Below are positions 37,450 through 51,700 of a stretch of 64,000 nt of DNA, one piece after another (the first letter of the stretch is position 1; each line of letters opens with the position of its first letter). The stretch comes from Liolophura sinensis (taxonomy: Eukaryota > Mollusca > Polyplacophora > Chitonida > Chitonidae). Position numbers and translations under genes: made by a program. A model generated the notes under the pieces. It made no database searches and was not told the DNA's origin. It saw only the letters and a list, made by a program, of their open reading frames with translations. Location of the stretch: positions 17,795-81,794 of the forward strand of contig NW_027018102.1 of the NCBI RefSeq assembly GCF_032854445.1, read 5' to 3'.

Positions 37450-40433
37450 CAGTTTTTCTACTTTTGGATTTTTGCCTGGTCTTTTTGCGAATTGAAATCG
37501 GGTACATTAGCTATGTACAATCGCGACTGGTCATTACTATATTCAATTTTTCATTATAAGTTATGTGCCCTTCGGTAGCCCAGACGACGTCAAATCTTTG
37601 GGCCAAGCCCATTTAACTCACCCAGCAAATGTCTTACTTCTAAGTCGAAGACAAACTCAATGTCTTTATCTACATGTAGAAAAACCACACCATTTGTATA
37701 TAAAAAAAACAAAAGGTACTTGATACAATCCGCTGGAAAAAGTACAATTGAACACTGACCCACATCAATAAGGTGCCAAAGGATGCGCAATTGGGCCAGG
37801 CATCTCCAGCTGTTAAAAATTGCAAATTTTCTTGGTTTCCATGGAGTAAGATCCGTTGCTGGGCACGTGATCTTGACATCATTGATTATTCATTTGTGGC
37901 TACAGCCAAAAGTATTGGTCGGAGAGCAACGCGGTTTGCACCATTCGATTTCTCGTCACAAAATACGTCGGATTAGCCTCTTACCAGCAGCATTGGAACA
38001 GTTTTTCCACTTTTGGATTTTTGCCTGGTCTTTTTGCTAATTGAAATCGGCTACATTAACTATGTACAATCGCGACTGGTCATTACTATATTCAACTTTT
38101 CATTATAAGTTATGTGCCCTTCGGTAGCCCAGACGACGTCAAATCTTTGGGCCAAGCCCATTTAACTCACCCAACAAATGTCTTACTTCTAAGTCGAAGA
38201 CAAACTCAATGTCTTTATCTACATGTAGAAAAACCACACCATTTGTATATAAAAAAAAACAAAAGGTACTTGATACAATCCGCTGTAAAAAGTACAATTG
38301 AACACTGACCCACATCAATAAGGTGCCAAAGGATGCGCAATTGGGCCAGGCATCTCCAGCTGTTGAAAAATTGCAAATTTCCTTGGTTTCCATGGAGTAA
38401 GAGCCGTTGCTGGGCACGTGATCTTGACATCATTGATTATTCATTTGTGGCTACAGCCAAAAGTATTGGTCGGAGAGCAACGCGGTTTGCACCATTCGAT
38501 TTCTCGTCACAAAATACGTCGGATTAGCCTCTTACCAGCAGCATTGGAACAGTTTTTCCACTTTTGGATTTTTGCCTGGTCATTTTGCTAATTGAAATCG
38601 GCTACATTAACTATGTACAATCGCGACTGGTCATTACTATATTCAACATTTCATTATAAGTTATGTGCCCTTCGGTAGCCCAGACGACGTCAAATCTTTG
38701 GGCCAAGCCCATTTAACTCACCCAGCAAATGTCTTACTTCTAAGACGAAGACAAACTCAATGTCTTTATCTACATGTAGAAAAACCACACCATTTGTATA
38801 TAAAAAAAACACAAGGTACTTGATACAATCCGCTGTAAAAAGTACAATTGAACACTGACCCACATCAATAAGGTGCCAAAGGATGCGCAATTGGGCCAGG
38901 CATCTCCAGCTGTTGAAAAATTGCAAATTTCCTTGGTTTCCATGGAGTAAGAGCCGTTGCTGGGCACGTGATCTTGACATCATTGATTATTCATTTGTGG
39001 CTACAGCCAAAAGTATTGGTCGGAGAGCAACGCGGTTTGCTCCATTTGATTTCTCGTCACAAAATACGTCGGATTAGCCTCTCACCAGCAGCATTGGAAC
39101 AGTTTTTCTACTTTTCGATTTTTGCCTGGTCTTTTTGCTAATTGAAATCGGCTACATTAACTATGTACACTCGCGACTGGTCATTACTATATTCAACTTT
39201 TCATTATAAGTTATGTGCCCTTCGGTAGCCCAGACGACGTCAAATCTTTGGGCCAAGCCCATTTAACTCACCCAACAAATGTCTTACTTCTAAATCGAAG
39301 ACAAACTCAATGTCTTTATCTACATGTAGAAAAACCACACCATCTGTATATAAAAAAAACAAAAGGTACTTGATACAATCCGCTGTAAAAAGTACAATTG
39401 AACACTGACCCACATCAATAAGGTGCCAAAGGATGCGCAATTGAGCCAGGCATCTCCAGCTGTTGAAAAATTGCAAATTTCCTTGGTTCCATGGAGTAAG
39501 AGCCGTTGCTGGGCACGTAATCTTGACATCATTGATTATTCATTTGTGGCTACAGCCAAAAGTATTGGTCGGAGAGCAACGCGGTTTGCACCATTCGATT
39601 TCTCGTCACAAAATACGTCGGATTAGCCTCTTACCAGCAGCATTGGAACAGTTTTTCTACTTTTGGATTTTTGCCTGGTCTTTTTGCGAATTGAAATCGG
39701 CCACATTAACTATGTACAATCGCGACTGGTCATTACTATATTCAACTTTTCATTATAAGTTATGTGCCCTTCGGTAGCCCAGACGACGTCAAATCTTTGG
39801 GCCAAGCCCATTTAACTCACCCAACAAATGTCTTACTTCTAAGTCGAAGACAAACTCAATGTCTTTATCTACATGTAGAAAAACCGCACCATTTGTATAT
39901 AAAAAAAAACAAAAGGTACTTGATACAATCCGCTGTAAAAAGTACAATTGAACACTGACCCACATCAATAAGGTGCCAAAGGATGCGCAATTGGGCCAGG
40001 CATCTCCAGCTGTTGAAAAATTGCAAATTTCCTTGGTTTCCATGGAGTAAGAGCCGTTGCTGGGCACGTGATCTTGACATCATTGATTATTCATTTGTGG
40101 CTACAGCCAAAAGTATTGGTCGGAGAGCAACGCGGTTTGCACCATTCGATTTCTCGTCACAAAATACGTCGGATTAGCCTCTTACCAGCAGCATTGGAAC
40201 AGTTTTTCTACTTTTGGATTTTTGCCTGGTCTTTTTGCGAATTGAATTCGGCTACATTAACTATGTACAATCGCGACTGGTCATTACTATATTCAATTTT
40301 TCATTATAAGTTATGTGCCCTTCGGTAGCCCAGAGGACGTCAAATCTTTGGGCCAAGCCCATTTAACTCACCCAGCAAATGTCTTACTTCTAAGTCGAAG
40401 ACAAACTCAATGTCTTTATCTACATGTAGAAAA
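37450..40433. repeat. Recurrent block, copy B (units 69-73)
   Basis: This copy shares attttcttgg (37827), aagacgaag (38742), ctccatttgat/ctcaccag/cttttcg (39040-39117), gtacactcgcg, ctaaatcgaag (39290), ggccaca and accgcacc (39893) with the copies near 26-29 and 59-62 kb. It continues into gaattcgg (40245) and agaggacg (40332), which copy C (59-62 kb) also has and copy A does not. B and C are therefore more closely related on their right side. Confidence 0.7.
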
Positions 40434-40757
40434 ACCATACCATTTGTATATAAAAAAAACAAAAGGTACTTGATACAATCCGCTGTAAAAAGTACAATTG
40501 AACACTGACCCACATCAATAAGGTGCCAAAGGATGCGCAATTGGGCCAGGCATCTCCAGCTGTTGAAAAATTGCAAATTTCCTTGGTTTCCATGGAGTAA
40601 GAGCCGTTGCTGGGCACGTGATCTTGACATCATTGATTATTCACTTCTGGCTACAGCCAAAAGTATTGGTCGGAGAGCAACGCGGTTTGCACCATTCGAT
40701 TTCTCGTCACAAAATACGTCGGATTAGCCTCTTACCAGCAGCATTGGAACAGTTTTT
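39635..40757. repeat. Two-monomer block, copy 1 (matches 42386-43508)
   Basis: The shared chain is ggccaca, accgcacc, gaattcgg, agaggacg, accatacc and attcacttctgg, at a shift of 2750-2751 bp (5 monomers). The only differences noted are one A in the A-run and gattattcac here against ggttattcac in the other copy. Confidence 0.75.
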
Positions 40758-42385
40758 CTACTTTTGGATTTTTGCCTGGTCTTTTTGCGAATTGAAATCG
40801 GGTACATTAGCTATGTACAATCGCGACTGGTCATTACTATATTCAATTTTTCATTATAAGTTATGTGCCCTTCGGTAGCCCAGACGACGTCAAATCTTTG
40901 GGCCAAGCCCATTTAACTCACCCAGCAAATGTCTTACTTCTAAGTCGAAGACAAACTCAATGTCTTTATCTACATGTAGAAAAACCACACCATTTGTATA
41001 TAAAAAAAACAAAAGGTACTTGATACAATCCGCTGTAAAAAGTACAATTGAACACTGACCCACATCAATAAGGTGCCAAAGGATGCGCAATTGGGCCAGG
41101 CATCTCCAGCTGTTGAAAAATTGCAAATTTCCTTGGTTTCCATGGAGTAAGAGCCGTTGCTGGGCACGTGATCTTGACATCATTGATTATTCATTTGTGG
41201 CTACAGCCAAAAGTATTGGTCGGAGAGCAACGCGGTTTGCACCATTCGATTTCTCGTCACAAAATACGTCGGATTAGCCTCTTACCAGCAGCATTGGAAC
41301 AGTTTTTCCACTTTTGGATTTTTGCCTGGTCTTTTTGCTAATTGAAATCGGCTGCATTAACTATGTACAATCGCGACTGGTCATTACTATATTCAACTTT
41401 TCATTATAAGTTATGTGCCCTTCGGTAGCCCAGACGACGTCAAATCTTTGGGCCAAGCCCATTTAACTCACCCAACAAATGTCTTACTTCTAAGTCGAAG
41501 ACAAACTCAATGTCTTTATCTACATGTAGAAAAACCCCACCATTTGTATGTAAAAAAAACAAAAGGTACTTGATACAATCCGCTGTAAAAAGAACAATTG
41601 AACACTGACCCACATCAATAAGGTGCCAAAGGATGCGCAATTGGGCCAGGCATCTCCAGCTGTTGAAAAATTGCAAATTTCCTTGGTTTCCATGGAGTAA
41701 GAGCCGTTGCTGGGCACGTGATCTTGACATCATTGATTATTCATTTGTGGCTACAGCCAAAAGTATTGGTCGGAGAGCAACGCGGTTTGCACCATTCGAT
41801 TTCTCGTCACAAAATACGTCGGATTAGCCTCTTACCAGCAGCATTGGAACAGTTTTTCTACTTTTGGATTTTTGCCTGGTCTTTTTGAGAATTGAAATCG
41901 GCTACATTAACTATGTACAATCGCGACTGGTCATTACTATATTCAACTTTTCATTATAAGTTATGTGCCCTTCGGTAGCCCAGACGACGTCAAATCTTTG
42001 GGCCAAGCCCATTTAACTCACCCAGCAAATGTCTTACTTCTAAGTCGAAGACAAACTCAATGTCTTTATCTACATGTAGAAAAACCACACCATTTGTATA
42101 TAAAAAAAACAAAAGGTACTTGATACAATCCGCTGTAAAAAGTACAATTGAACACTGACCCACATCAATAAGGTGCCAAAGGATGCGCAATTGGGCCAGG
42201 CATCTCCAGCTGTTGAAAAATTGCAAATTTCCTTGGTTTCCATGGAGTAAGAGCCGTTGCTGGGCACGTGATCTTGACATCATTGATTATTCATTTGTGG
42301 CTACAGCCAAAAGTATTGGTCGGAGAGCAACGCGGTTTGCTCCATTTGATTTCTCGTCACAAAATACGTCGGATTAGCCTCTCAC

Positions 42386-43508
42386 CAGCAGCATTGGAAC
42401 AGTTTTTCTACTTTTGGATTTTTGCCTGGTCTTTTTGCGAATTGAAATCGGCCACATTAACTATGTACAATCGCGACTGGTCATTACTATATTCAACTTT
42501 TCATTATAAGTTATGTGCCCTTCGGTAGCCCAGACGACGTCAAATCTTTGGGCCAAGCCCATTTAACTCACCCAACAAATGTCTTACTTCTAAGTCGAAG
42601 ACAAACTCAATGTCTTTATCTACATGTAGAAAAACCGCACCATTTGTATATAAAAAAAAACAAAAGGTACTTGATACAATCCGCTGTAAAAAGTACAATT
42701 GAACACTGACCCACATCAATAAGGTGCCAAAGGATGCGCAATTGGGCCAGGCATCTCCAGCTGTTGAAAAATTGCAAATTTCCTTGGTTTCCATGGAGTA
42801 AGAGCCGTTGCTGGGCACGTGATCTTGACATCATTGATTATTCATTTGTGGCTACAGCCAAAAGTATTGGTCGGAGAGCAACGCGGTTTGCACCATTCGA
42901 TTTCTCGTCACAAAATACGTCGGATTAGCCTCTTACCAGCAGCATTGGAACAGTTTTTCTACTTTTGGATTTTTGCCTGGTCTTTTTGCGAATTGAATTC
43001 GGCTACATTAACTATGTACAATCGCGACTGGTCATTACTATATTCAATTTTTCATTATAAGTTATGTGCCCTTCGGTAGCCCAGAGGACGTCAAATCTTT
43101 GGGCCAAGCCCATTTAACTCACCCAGCAAATGTCTTACTTCTAAGTCGAAGACAAACTCAATGTCTTTATCTACATGTAGAAAAACCATACCATTTGTAT
43201 ATAAAAAAAAACAAAAGGTACTTGATACAATCCGCTGTAAAAAGTACAATTGAACACTGACCCACATCAATAAGGTGCCAAAGGATGCGCAATTGGGCCA
43301 GGCATCTCCAGCTGTTGAAAAATTGCAAATTTCCTTGGTTTCCATGGAGTAAGAGCCGTTGCTGGGCACGTGATCTTGACATCATTGGTTATTCACTTCT
43401 GGCTACAGCCAAAAGTATTGGTCGGAGAGCAACGCGGTTTGCACCATTCGATTTCTCGTCACAAAATACGTCGGATTAGCCTCTTACCAGCAGCATTGGA
43501 ACAGTTTT
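42386..43508. repeat. Two-monomer block, copy 2 (matches 39635-40757)
   Basis: This is the partner of the 39.6-40.8 kb block. Its left junction is a hybrid: ctccatttgat and ctcaccag (42342-42388) are followed by cttttggat rather than the usual linked cttttcgat. That suggests the exchange breakpoint lies within roughly 30 bp, around 42388-42415. Confidence 0.7.
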
Positions 43509-44189
43509 TCCACTTTTGGATTTTTGCCTGGTCTTTTTGCTAATTGAAATCGGCTACATTAACTATGTACAATCGCGACTGGTCATTACTATATTCAACT
43601 TTTCATTATAAGTTATGTGCCCTTCGGTAGCCCAGACGACGTCAAATCTTTGGGCCAAGCCCATTTAACTCACCCAACAAATGTCTTACTTCTAAGTCGA
43701 AGACAAACTCAATGTCTTTATCTACATGTAGAAAAACCACACCATTTGTATATAAAAAAAAACAAAAGGTACTTGATACAATCCGCTGTAAAAAGTACAA
43801 TTGAACACTGACCCACATCAATAAGGTGCCAAAGGATGCGCAATTGGGCCAGGCATCTCCAGCTGTTGAAAAATTGCAAATTTCCTTGGTTTCCATGGAG
43901 TAAGAGCCGTTGCTGGGCACGTGATCTTGACATCATTGATTATTCATTTGTGGCTACAGCCAAAAGTATTGGTCGGAGAGCAACGCGGTTTGCACCATTC
44001 GATTTCTCGTCACAAAATACGTCGGATTAGCCTCTTACCAGCAGCATTGGAACAGTTTTTCCACTTTTGGATTTTTGCCTGGTCATTTTGCTAATTGAAA
44101 TCGGCTACATTAACTATGTACAATCGCGACTGGTCATTACTATATTCAACATTTCATTATAAGTTATGTGCCCTTCGGTAGCCCAGACG

Positions 44190-45690
44190 AACGTCAAATC
44201 TTTGGGCCAAGCCCAATTTAACTCACCCAACAAATGTCTTACTTCTAAGTCGAAGACAAACTCAATGTCTTTATCTACATGTAGAAAAACCACACCATTT
44301 GTATATAAAAAAAACAAAAGGTACTTGATACAATCCGCTGTAAAAAGTACAATTGAACACTGACCCACATCAATAAGGTGCCAAGGATGCGCAATTGGGC
44401 CAGGCATCTCCAGCTGTTGAAAATTGCAAATTTCCTTGGTTTCCATGGAGTAAGAGCCGTTGCTGGGCACGTGATCTTGACATCATTGATTATTCATTTG
44501 TGGCTACAGCCAAAAGTATTGGTCGGAGAGCAACGCGGTTTGCTCCATTTGATTTCTCGTCACAAAATACGTCGGATTAGCCTCTCACCAGCAGCATTGG
44601 AACAGTTTTCTACTTTTCGATTTTTGCCTGGTCTTTTTGCTAATTGAAATCGGCTACCATTAACTATGTACACTCGCGACTGGTCATTACTATATTCAAC
44701 TTTTCATTATAAGTTATGTGCCCTTCGGTAGCCCAGACGACGTCAAATCTTGGGCCAAGCCCATTTAACTCACCCAACAAATGTCTTACTTCTAAATCGA
44801 AGACAAACTCAATGTCTTTATCTACATGTAGAAAAACCACACCATTTGTATATAAAAAAAAACACAAGGTACTTGATACAATCCGCTGTAAAAAGTACAA
44901 TTGACACTGACCCACAATCAATAAGGTGCCAAAGGATGCGCAATTGGGCCAGGCATCTCCAGCTGTTGAAAAATTGCAAATTTCCTTGGTTTCCATGGAG
45001 TAAGAGCCGTTGCTGGGCACGTGATCTTGACATCATTGATTATTCATTTTGTGGCTACAGCCAAAAGTATTGGTCGGAGAGCAACGCGGTTTGCACCATT
45101 CGATTTCTCGTCACAAAATACGTCGGATTAGCCTCTTACCAGCAGCATTGGAACAGTTTTTCTACTTTTGGATTTTGCCTGGTCTTTTTGCGAATTAAAA
45201 TTCGGCCACATTAAACTATGTACATTCGCGGACTGGTCATTACTATATTCAACTTTTCATTATAAGTTATGTGCCCTTCGGTAGCCCAGACGACGTCAAA
45301 TCTTTGGGCCAAAGCCCATTTAACTCACCCAGCAAATGTCTTACTTCTAAGTCGAAGACAAACTCAATGTCTTTATCTACATGTAGAAAAACCACACCAT
45401 TTGTATATAAAAAAAAACACAAGGGTACTTGATACAATCCGCTGTAAAAAGTACAATTGAACACTGACCCACATCAATAAGGTGCCAAAGGATGCGCAAT
45501 TGGGCCAGGCATCCTCAGCTGTTGAAAAAATTGCAAATTTCCTTGGTTTCCATGGAGTAAGAGCCGTTGCTGGGCACGTGATCTTGACATCATTGATTAT
45601 TCATTTGTGGCTACAGCCAAAAGTATTGGTCGGAGAGCAACGCGGTTTGCACCATTCGATTTCTCGTCACAAAATACGTCGGATTTAGCC
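44190..45690. other. Indel-rich zone 2
   Basis: Phase markers are at 44194, 44743 and 45296. As in the first zone, about 18 small indels occur in 1.5 kb: gacgaacg (44187), cccaattta (44213), gccaagga (44380), ctaccatt (44655), atcttgggcc (44748), ttgacactg (44901), ttaaactatg (45211), gcggactgg (45228), aagggtac (45421), ggatttagcc (45682). Ordinary units lie directly on both sides. Confidence 0.75.
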
Positions 45691-48600
45691 TCTTACCAGC
45701 AGCATTGGAACAGTTTTTCTACTTTTGGATTTTTGCCTGGTCTTTTTGCGAATTGAAATCGGGTACATTAGCTATGTACAATCGCGACTGGTCATTACTA
45801 TATTCAACTTTTCATTATAAGTTATGTGCCCTTCGGTAGCCCAGACGACGTCAAATCTTTGGGCCAAGCCCATTTAACTCACCCAGCAAATGTCTTACTT
45901 CTAAGTCGAAGACAAACTCAATGTCTTTATCTACATGTAGAAAAACCACACCATTTGTATATAAAAAAACAAAAGGTACTTGATACAATCCGCTGTAAAA
46001 AGTACAATTGAACACTGACCCACATCAATAAGGTGCCAAAGGATGCGCAATTGGGCCAGGCATCTCCAGCTGTTGAAAAAATGCAAATTACCTTGGTTTC
46101 CATGGAGTAAGAGCCGTTGCTGGGCACGTGATCTTGACATCATTGATTATTCATTTGTGGCTACAGCCAAAAGTATTGGTCGGAGAGCAACGCGGTTTGC
46201 ACCATTCGATTTCTCGTCACAAAATACGTCGGATTAGCCTCTTACCAGCAGCATTGGAACAGTTTTTCTACTTTTGGATTTTTGCCTGGTCTTTTTGCGA
46301 ATTGAAATCGGCTACATTAACTATGTACAATCGCGACTGGTCATTACTATATTCAACTTTTCATTATAAGTTATGTGCCCTTCGGTAGCCCAGACGACGT
46401 CAAATCTTTGGGCCAAGCCCATTTAACTCACCCAACAAATGTCTTACTTCTAAGTCGAAGACAAACTCAATGTCTTTATCTACATGTAGAAAAACCACAC
46501 CATTTGTATATAAAAAAAACAAAAGGTACTTGATACAATCCGCTGTAAAAAGTACAATTGAACACTGACCCACATCAATAAGGTGCCAAAGGATGCGCAA
46601 TTGGGCCAGGCATCTCCAGCTGTTGAAAAATTGCAAATTTCCTTGGTTTCCATGGAGTAAGAGCCGTTGCTGGGCACGTGATCTTGACATCATTGATTAT
46701 TCATTTGTGGCTACAGCCAAAAGTATTGGTCGGAGAGCAACGCGGTTTGCACCATTCGATTTCTCGTCACAAAATACGTCGGATTAGCCTCTTACCAGCA
46801 GCATTGGAACAGTTTTTCCACTTTTGGATTTTTGCCTGGTCTTTTTGCTAATTGAAATCGGCTGCATTAACTATGTACAATCGCGACTGGTCATTACTAT
46901 ATTCAACTTTTCATTATAAGTTATGTGCCCTTCGGTAGCCCAGACGACGTCAAATCTTTGGGCCAAGCCCATTTAACTCACCCAGCAAATGTCTTACTTC
47001 TAAGTCGAAGACAAACTCAATGTCTTTATCTACATGTAGAAAAACCACACCATCTGTATATAAAAAAAACACAAGGTACTTGATACAATCCGCTGGAAAA
47101 AGTACAATTGAACACTGACCCACATCAATAAGGTGCCAAAGGATGCGCAATTGGGCCAGGCATCTCCAGCTGTTGAAAAATTGCAAATTTCCTTGGTTTC
47201 CATGGAGTAAGAGCCGTTGCTGGCACGTGATCTTGACATTATTGATTATTCATTTGTGGCTACAGCCAAAAGTATTGGTCGGAGAGCAACGCGGTTTGCA
47301 CCATTCGATTTCTCGTCACAAAATACGTCGGATTAGCCTCTTACCAGCAGCATTGGAACAGTTTTTCTACTTTTGGATTTTTGCCTGGTCTTTTTGCGAA
47401 TTGAAATCGGGTACATTAGCTATGTACAATCGCGACTGGTCATTACTATATTCAATTTTTCATTATAAGTTATGTGCCCTTCGGTAGCCCAGACGACGTC
47501 AAATCTTTGGGCCAAGCCCATTTAACTCACCCAGCAAATGTCTTACTTCTAAGTCGAAGACAAACTCAATGTCTTTATCTACATGTAGAAAAACCACACC
47601 ATTTGTATATAAAAAAAAACAAAAGGTACTTGATACAATCCGCTGTAAAAAGTACAATTGAACACTGACCCACATCAATAAGGTGCCAAAGGATGCGCAA
47701 TTGGGCCAGGCATCTCCAGCTGTTGAAAAATTGCAAATTTCCTGGTTTCCATGGAGTAAGAGCCGTTGCTGGGCACGTGATCTTGACATCATTGATTATT
47801 CATTTGTGGCTACAGCCAAAAGTATTGGTCGGAGAGCAACGCGGTTTGCACCATTCGATTTCTCGTCACAAAATACGTCGGATTAGCCTCTTACCAGCAG
47901 CATTGGAACAGTTTTTCTACTTTTGGATTTTTGCCTGGTCTTTTTGCGAATTGAAATCGGCCACATTAACTATGTACAATCGCGACTGGTCATTACTATA
48001 TTCAACTTTTCATTATAAGTTATGTGCCCTTCGGTAGCCCAGACGACGTCAAATCTTTGGGCCAAGCCCATTTAACTCACCCAGCAAATGTCTTACTTCT
48101 AAGTCGAAGACAAACTCAATGTCTTTATCTACATGTAGAAAAACCACACCATTTGTATATAAAAAAAAACACAAGGTACTTGATACAATCCGCTGTAAAA
48201 AGTACAATTGAACACTGACCCACATCAATAAGGTGCCAAAGGATGCGCAATTGGGCCAGGCATCTCCAGCTGTTGAAAAATTGCAAATTTCCTTGGTTTC
48301 CATGGAGTAAGAGCCGTTGCTGGGCACGTGATCTTGACATCATTGATTATTCATTTGTGGCTACAGCCAAAAGTATTGGTCGGAGAGCAACGCGGTTTGC
48401 ACCATTCGATTTCTCGTCACAAAATACGTCGGATTAGCCTCTTACCAGCAGCATTGGAACAGTTTTTCTACTTTTGGATTTTTGCCTGGTCTTTTTGCGA
48501 ATTGAAATCGGGTACAGTAGCTATGTACAATCGCGACTGGTCATTACTATATTCAATTTTTCATTATAAGTTATGTGCCCTTCGGTAGCCCAGACGACGT

Positions 48601-48749
48601 CAAATCTTTGGGCCAAGCCCATTTAACTCACCCAGCAAATGTCTTACTTCTAAGTCGAAGACAAACTCAATGTCTTTATCTACATGTAGAAAAACCACAC
48701 CATCTGTATATAAAAAAAACACAAGGTACTTGATACAATCCGCTGGAAA

Positions 48750-51700
48750 AAGTACAATTGAACACTGACCCACATCAATAAGGTGCCAAAGGATGCGCAA
48801 TTGGGCCAGGCATCTCCAGCTGTTGAAAAATTGCAAATTTCCTTGGTTTCCATGGAGTAAGAGCCGTTGCTGGGCACGTGATCTTGACATCATTGATTAT
48901 TCATTTGTGGCTACAGCCAAAAGTATTGGTCGGAGAGCAACGCGGTTTGCACCATTCGATTTCTCGTCACAAAATACGTCGGATTAGCCTCTTACCAGCA
49001 GCATTGGAACAGTTTTTCTACTTTTGGATTTTTGCCTGGTCTTTTTGCGAATTGAAATCGGCTACATTAGCTATGTACAATCGCGACTGGTCATTACTAT
49101 ATTCAATTTTTCATTATAAGTTATGTGCCCTTCGGTAGCCCAGACGACGTCAAATCTTTGGGCCAAGCCCATTTAACTCACCCAGCAAATGTCTTACTTC
49201 TAAGTCGAAGACAAACTCAATGTCTTTATCTACATGTAGAAAAACCACACCATTTGTATATAAAAAAAACAAAAGGTACTTGATACAATCCGCTGTAAAA
49301 AGTACAATTGAACACTGACCCACATCAATAAGGTGCCAAAGGATGCGCAATTGGGCCAGGCATCTCCAGCTGTTGAAAAATTGCAAATTTCCTTGGTTTC
49401 CATGGAGTAAGAGCCGTTGCTGGGCACGTGATCTTGACATCATTGATTATTCATTTGTGGCTACAGCCAAAAGTATTGGTCGGAGAGCAACGCGGTTTGC
49501 TCCATTTGATTTCTCGTCACAAAATACGTCGGATTAGCCTCTCACCAGCAGCATTGGAACAGTTTTTCCACTTTTCGATTTTTGCCTGGTCTTTTTGCTA
49601 ATTGAAATCGGCTACATTAACTATGTACACTCGCGACTGGTCATTACTATATTCAACTTTTCATTATAAGTTATGTGCCCTTCGGTAGCCCAGACGACGT
49701 CAAATCTTTGGGCCAAGCCCATTTAACTCACCCAACAAATGTCTTACTTCTAAATCGAAGACAAACTCAATGACTTTATCTACATGTAGAAAAACCACAC
49801 CATTTGTATATAAAAAAAACACAAGGTACTTGATACAATCCGCTGTAAAAAGTACAATTGAACACTGACCCACATCAATAAGGTGCCAAAGGATGCGCAA
49901 TTGGGCCAGGCATCTCCAGCTGTTGAAAAATTGCAAATTTCCTTGGTTTCCATGGAGTAGGAGCCGTTGCTGGGCACGTGATCTTGACATCATTGATTAT
50001 TCATTTGTGGCTACAGCCAAAAGTATTGGTCGGAGAGCAACGCGGTTTGCACCATTCGATTTCTCGTCACAAAATACGTCGGATTAGCCTCTTACCAGCA
50101 GCATTGGAACAGTTTTTCTACTTTTGGATTTTTGCCTGGTCTTTTTGCGAATTGAAATCGGCCACATTAACTATGTACAATCGCGACTGGTCATTACTAT
50201 ATTCAACTTTTCATTATAAGTTATGTGCCCTTCGGTAGCCCAGACGACGTCAAATCTTTGGGCCAAGCCCATTTAACTCACCCAGCAAATGTCTTACTTC
50301 TAAGTCGAAGACAAACTCAATGTCTTTATCTACATGTAGAAAAACCACACCATTTGTATATAAAAGAAACAAAAGGTACTTGATACAATCCGCTGTAAAA
50401 AGTACAATTGAACACTGACCCACATCAATAAGGTGCCAAAGGATGCGCAATTGGGCCAGGCATCTCCAGCTGTTGAAAAATTGCAAATTTCCTTGGTTTC
50501 CATGGAGTAAGAGCCGTTGCTGGGCACGTGATCTTGACATCATTGATTATTCATTTGTGGCTACAGCCAAAAGTATTGGTCGGAGAGCAACGCGGTTTGC
50601 ACCATTCGATTTCTCGTCACAAAATACGTCGGATTAGCCTCTTACCAGCAGCATTGGAACAGTTTTTCTACTTTTGGATTTTTGCCTGGTCTTTTTGCGA
50701 ATTGAAATCGGCTACATTAGCTATGTACAATCGCGACTGGTCATTACTATATTCAATTTTTCATTATAAGTTATGTGCCCTTCGGTAGCCCAGACGACGT
50801 CAAATCTTTGGGCCAAGCCCATTTAACTCACCCAGCAAATGTCTTACTTCTAAGTCGAAGACAAACTCAATGTCTTTATCTACATGTAGAAAAACCACAC
50901 CATTTGTATATAAAAAAAACAAAAGGTACTTGATACAATCCGCTGTAAAAAGTACAATTGAACACTGACCCACATCAATAAGGTGCCAAAGGATGCGCAA
51001 TTGGGCCAGGCATCTCCAGCTGTTGAAAAATTGCAAATTTCCTTGGTTTCCATGGAGTAAGAGCCGTTGCTGGGCACGTGATCTTGACATCATTGATTAT
51101 TCATTTGTGGCTACAGCCAAAAGTATTGGTCGGAGAGCAACGCGGTTTGCTCCATTTGATTTCTCGTCACAAAATACGTCGGATTAGCCTCTCACCAGCA
51201 GCATTGGAACAGTTTTTCCACTTTTCGATTTTTGCCTGGTCTTTTTGCTAATTGAAATCGGCTACATTAACTATGTACACTCGCGACTGGTCATTACTAT
51301 ATTCAACTTTTCATTATAAGTTATGTGCCCTTCGGTAGCCCAGACGACGTCAAATCTTTGGGCCAAGCCCATTTAACTCACCCAACAAATGTCTTACTTC
51401 TAAATCGAAGACAAACTCAATGACTTTATCTACATGTAGAAAAACCACACCATTTGTATATAAAAAAAACACAAGGTACTTGATACAATCCGCTGTAAAA
51501 AGTACAATTGAACACTGACCCACATCAATAAGGTGCCAAAGGATGCGCAATTGGGCCAGGCATCTCCAGCTGTTGAAAAATTGCAAATTTCCTTGGTTTC
51601 CATGGAGTAGGAGCCGTTGCTGGGCACGTGATCTTGACATCATTGATTATTCATTTGTGGCTACAGCCAAAAGTATTGGTCGGAGAGCAACGCGGTTTGC

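Larger units (their letters stand above)
34911..44190. repeat. Subarray 4: units 65-80, ordinary indel rate
   Basis: Phase markers are at 35388, 35940, 36490, 37040, 37590, 38139, 38690, 39240, 39789, 40340, 40890, 41440, 41990, 42540, 43091 and 43642. Indels fall back to isolated cases (gttaaaaattg near 37812, ggttccatgg near 39486). A private pair, ggaagagtatttcc near 36896, marks the point where one block homology ends. Confidence 0.85.
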
